DNA from: Ruminococcaceae bacterium UBA7127
GTDB lineage: Bacteria; Bacillota; Clostridia; Oscillospirales; Acutalibacteraceae
Assembly: GCA_002493005.1 (NCBI GenBank)
Contig: DKXL01000032.1
Location: forward strand, 46,733 to 90,222
Direction of reading: 5' to 3'
DNA length: 43,490 bases
The notes beneath the pieces were generated by a model, which worked only from the letters and a program-made list of their open reading frames with translations, was not told where the DNA came from and searched no databases. The stretch's first letter is position 1. The number at the start of each line of letters is the position of its first letter. A program made the translations under genes and the position numbers. Positions 41,332 through 43,490 of this stretch are shown piece by piece.

Positions 41332-42427
41332 TTGCTAACCTCATCGGAACAACAATACTTACAAAGCAATCACCCTTGACAGGCTTTATTATCATTGGTG
41401 ACAATGCCCCGTTAAGCACAAGTTTTACCTCGTCCGTATCGGTATTCTTTAATGCATCAAGCAAATATCTGTTATTAAATCCGATTTCAACAGGCTCTCC
41501 GATAATCGGAACAGAAATAACGTCATTTGCTCTGCCGACAGCAGACGTACACGAAAGTTTTATCTCATCTTCTGCAAAATTACATCTTACAGGACTTTGA
41601 ATTCTGTCGTTATTAAGAAGCGACATTCTTTCGACAGCATTTATGATAACTCTTGTATTTATAACAATTTCGGTTTTATTTTCGTTTGGTATTGTAGACT
41701 TATAATCAAGAAATGTTCCTTCAATAAGTCTTGAAATGACTTTGTAGTTTTTAATTTGGAATGTAATATGGCGCTGTCCGATGATAATTTCAACATTATC
41801 TTCATCATCATTCAATAGCTTAAGAACTTCTTGTTGAGTTTTTCCCGGAACGACAAATCTGTTTTTACTTTCGCTGTCAACATTTTCACTGCGAATAGCC
41901 ATTCTGTAGCCGTCAATAGCAACAATTTTAAATACTTTATCCTCAATTTCAAACAGAGAGCCTGTGTAAATAGGCTTTGCTGTGTTTTCGCTGACTGCAT
42001 ATACGGTTTGTCTTATCATATCACGCAGAATTTTTGCATTAATTGTAAGTCCGTCTGTTTTTTCAAATGTCGGAAGATCGGGATATTCAACAGATGACAT
42101 TCCCACAATCTGATAATTAACATTACCGCAGGAAATATATGTAACCATTCTTTCGTCTGTTTCAATCATAACAACTTCTTCAGGCAATCTGCGTACTATG
42201 TCAAGAAAAAGTTTGGCACTTACAACAATTTCGCCTTCTTCTTTGATAGTAGCCTCTATGTCTGTTGTTATGCCTATTTCAAGATTGTAGCCTGATATAT
42301 TCAGGTTATTTTCGTATGCTTTTATAAGTATTCCTTCAAGTGCAGGAATTGATGCTTTGGTTGATACTGCTCTTGAAACATTTGAAACTGCATTTGCAAG
42401 ATCAGTTCTTAAACACGAAATTTTCAC
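41321..42427 (-). CDS. dnaN: DNA polymerase III beta sliding clamp
   Basis: A 368-residue protein with the three repeated clamp domains (N-terminal MKISCLRTDLANAVSNVSRA; C-terminal SPMIIKPVKGDCFVSIVVPM). It forms the ring that holds polymerase III on DNA. The start is taken as the GTG of MKISCLR, the family's usual first residue. A TTG six codons earlier overlaps GGAGAAG, which acts as ribosome site. The spacing from GGAG to this GTG (12 bases) is on the long side. Confidence 0.95.
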   Translation of the reverse strand: MKISCLRTDLANAVSNVSRAVSTKASIPALEGILIKAYENNLNISGYNLEIGITTDIEATIKEEGEIVVSAKLFLDIVRRLPEEVVMIETDERMVTYISCGNVNYQIVGMSSVEYPDLPTFEKTDGLTINAKILRDMIRQTVYAVSENTAKPIYTGSLFEIEDKVFKIVAIDGYRMAIRSENVDSESKNRFVVPGKTQQEVLKLLNDDEDNVEIIIGQRHITFQIKNYKVISRLIEGTFLDYKSTIPNENKTEIVINTRVIINAVERMSLLNNDRIQSPVRCNFAEDEIKLSCTSAVGRANDVISVPIIGEPVEIGFNNRYLLDALKNTDTDEVKLVLNGALSPMIIKPVKGDCFVSIVVPMRLANEN

Positions 42428-42445
42428 GGTTGCAATCTTCTCCAA

Positions 42446-42743
42446 TCATTATAATATATTATTTTCAGTAGTCGTAGTAGGGAATGTTAAAATGTGGGAA
42501 AAGCCTCAAACAAGGCTTGTATCCTAAAAAAACACATAAACAATAAAATTTTCCATTTTGTTTATTGTTGTTAATCAAAGTTGAAAAATAAGAAACTATT
42601 AACATCAAGTTAAAAAATGTTTATGGAATGTTAAAAATAATGTTAATAAAATCAACGTGACATTATTCACAATTCTAGAAAATGGATTGATAGTATAAAC
42701 AATTTTTTTCGACTGTTTTAGGCAGGCTTATATAGATTAAAAA
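42446..42743. other. dnaA-dnaN intergenic region, candidate oriC component
   Basis: A very AT-rich 298-bp gap between dnaA and dnaN, the place where part of oriC lies in many Firmicutes. One match to the DnaA box TTATNCACA is present (TTATTCACA, 42663-42671). The phrase GGAATGTTAAAA occurs twice (42481-42492 and 42626-42637). I see no second clear DnaA box or a DnaA-trio array, so the main origin may lie upstream of dnaA, outside the window. Confidence 0.35.
42501..42518 (-). terminator. Candidate terminator after dnaA
   Basis: On the minus strand, AAGCCT-N6-AGGCTT is followed by TTCC, so the T-run is short. It lies 226 bp past the dnaA stop and upstream of the dnaN promoter region. Weak but well placed. 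Confidence 0.5.
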
Positions 42744-43490
42744 CTATCTGTCACGGATATTTTTGATTGTGTCTTCAATAATTTCTTTAACCTTGCGGTC
42801 ATTGTCCATCATTTTTTGAACCTTTTGCAGTGTATATATAATAGTTGAGTAATGACGGTTACCGAATTCTTCACCTATTGCAACCATTGAAAGTGTTGTA
42901 AGCTCTCTTGTAACATAAATTGCAATGTGTCTTGCGTTGCTGATATTTGCGCTTCTGTTCTTTTGTGAACGAATTTCCTCAGATGAAACCCCATATGTAC
43001 GTGCAACCTCATCAATAATGCGTTCAACAGTAACCTCCGGAGGAACATCATTGTTCAGAATATCGGCAATAACCTCCTGAACTGAAGATATTGTAGGCTT
43101 TTCATTATTCAGCAAAGATTTCGCCTTGAGTTTTTTAACAGTACCCTCAAGCTGACGAATATTCGACTTGATTTTTGATGCAATATACTCGCACACATCA
43201 TTAGAAAGGTCAATTTCAACAAGCTCTGCTTTGCGTTTGATAATAGCTATTCTTGTTTCAATATCCGGAGGCTGTACGTCTGCAATAAGGTCTTGTTCAA
43301 ATCGGGAACGAAGTCTGTCGTCAAGTGTTTTTATTTCCTTTGGAGGACGGTCAGAAGTGAGAACAATCTGCTTTTGAGCGTCATAAAGAGCATTAAAAGT
43401 GTGAAAAAATTCCTCCTGTGTACTCTCTTTGCCTCCGATAAACTGAACGTCGTCTACAAGAAGTATATCGGCTTTTTTTTTTTTTTTTTT
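42744..43490 (-). CDS. dnaA: Chromosomal replication initiator DnaA (5' part outside window)
   Basis: The C-terminal ~248 codons of DnaA, in frame to the window edge. Visible are Walker B and neighbours (ADILLVDDVQFIGGKESTQ), sensor 1 (SDRPPKEI), the arginine-finger region (LDDRLRSRFEQDL), and domain IV with the DnaA-box-binding helix-turn-helix and signature (IGEEFGNRHYSTIIYTLQKV), ending at TAG. It initiates replication at oriC. The first codons seen are a run of six lysine codons from an 18-base homopolymer at the edge. Normal DnaA has one or two basic residues before ADxLL, so that end may be a sequence artefact. Domains I-II and the P-loop are outside the window. Confidence 0.96.
   Translation of the reverse strand, partial: KKKKKKADILLVDDVQFIGGKESTQEEFFHTFNALYDAQKQIVLTSDRPPKEIKTLDDRLRSRFEQDLIADVQPPDIETRIAIIKRKAELVEIDLSNDVCEYIASKIKSNIRQLEGTVKKLKAKSLLNNEKPTISSVQEVIADILNNDVPPEVTVERIIDEVARTYGVSSEEIRSQKNRSANISNARHIAIYVTRELTTLSMVAIGEEFGNRHYSTIIYTLQKVQKMMDNDRKVKEIIEDTIKNIRDR
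43473..43490. other. 18-base homopolymer T run at window end
   Basis: The plus strand ends in 18 consecutive T inside the dnaA frame. It encodes poly-Lys just before the Walker B strand, where such a run is not expected. Probably an assembly or contig-end artefact. Confidence 0.6.

Overview
The window reads as part of the chromosome of a strictly anaerobic, Gram-positive-type Firmicute, most likely a gut-type Clostridia (Oscillospiraceae/Ruminococcaceae-like; this is inference from gene content, not a database match). The evidence is the dnaA-dnaN-yaaA-recF-remB-gyrB-gyrA order, A/G-rich Shine-Dalgarno sequences before nearly every gene, the complete HydE/HydF/HydG [FeFe]-hydrogenase maturation set, a clostridial mre/mrd cluster and an archaeal-type LeuCD. 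Most genes are on the minus strand. I see no tRNA, rRNA, CRISPR array, prophage or intact insertion sequence.

Region 1 (1-10040) has an iron-sulfur and anaerobic-metabolism flavour: a two-gene operon of a GGGtGRT-family protein and a NifU-like scaffold, with an array of ~76-bp direct repeats just upstream of its promoter; a Crp/Fnr regulator divergent from leuCD with an Fnr-like palindrome between them; an XRE regulator with a glycine-rich repeat tail; and the tm1266-hydE-hydG-hydF operon. Region 2 (10040-14600) is a four-gene membrane and zinc-ribbon cluster resembling B. subtilis ydjGHI, but with no PspA gene and with an extra TM/zinc-ribbon protein. Region 3 (14600-27350) is housekeeping: aspS, hisS, a methylglyoxal synthase homologue with substituted active-site residues, an orphan minD, mreBCD-mrdA, dut, a U32 peptidase-family gene and zapA.

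Region 4 (27350-32900) is more accessory: a surface protein gene broken by an in-frame amber codon just after its signal peptide, a cytoplasmic GH13 amylase/neopullulanase, a hexapeptide acetyltransferase, an 11-codon stub of a HAD phosphatase ending at a perfect 16-bp-arm palindrome that looks like IS-end debris, and a lipoprotein. Region 5 (32900-43490) is the replication cluster: gyrA, a thioesterase, gyrB, two small zinc-ribbon membrane proteins, remB, recF, yaaA, dnaN and the 3' half of dnaA, which runs off the window in an 18-base homopolymer.

Two dispersed repeat families stand out. Family A (~65-95 bp, structured; copies near 1-60, 4767-4860, 5888-5980 and 39607-39675, with a related remnant near 10068-10130) sits at the 3' ends of operons. 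Family B (~43-bp nested hairpins in units of about 61 or 105 bp) occurs only in the gyr/rem gaps, at 35950-36095 and 39345-39553.
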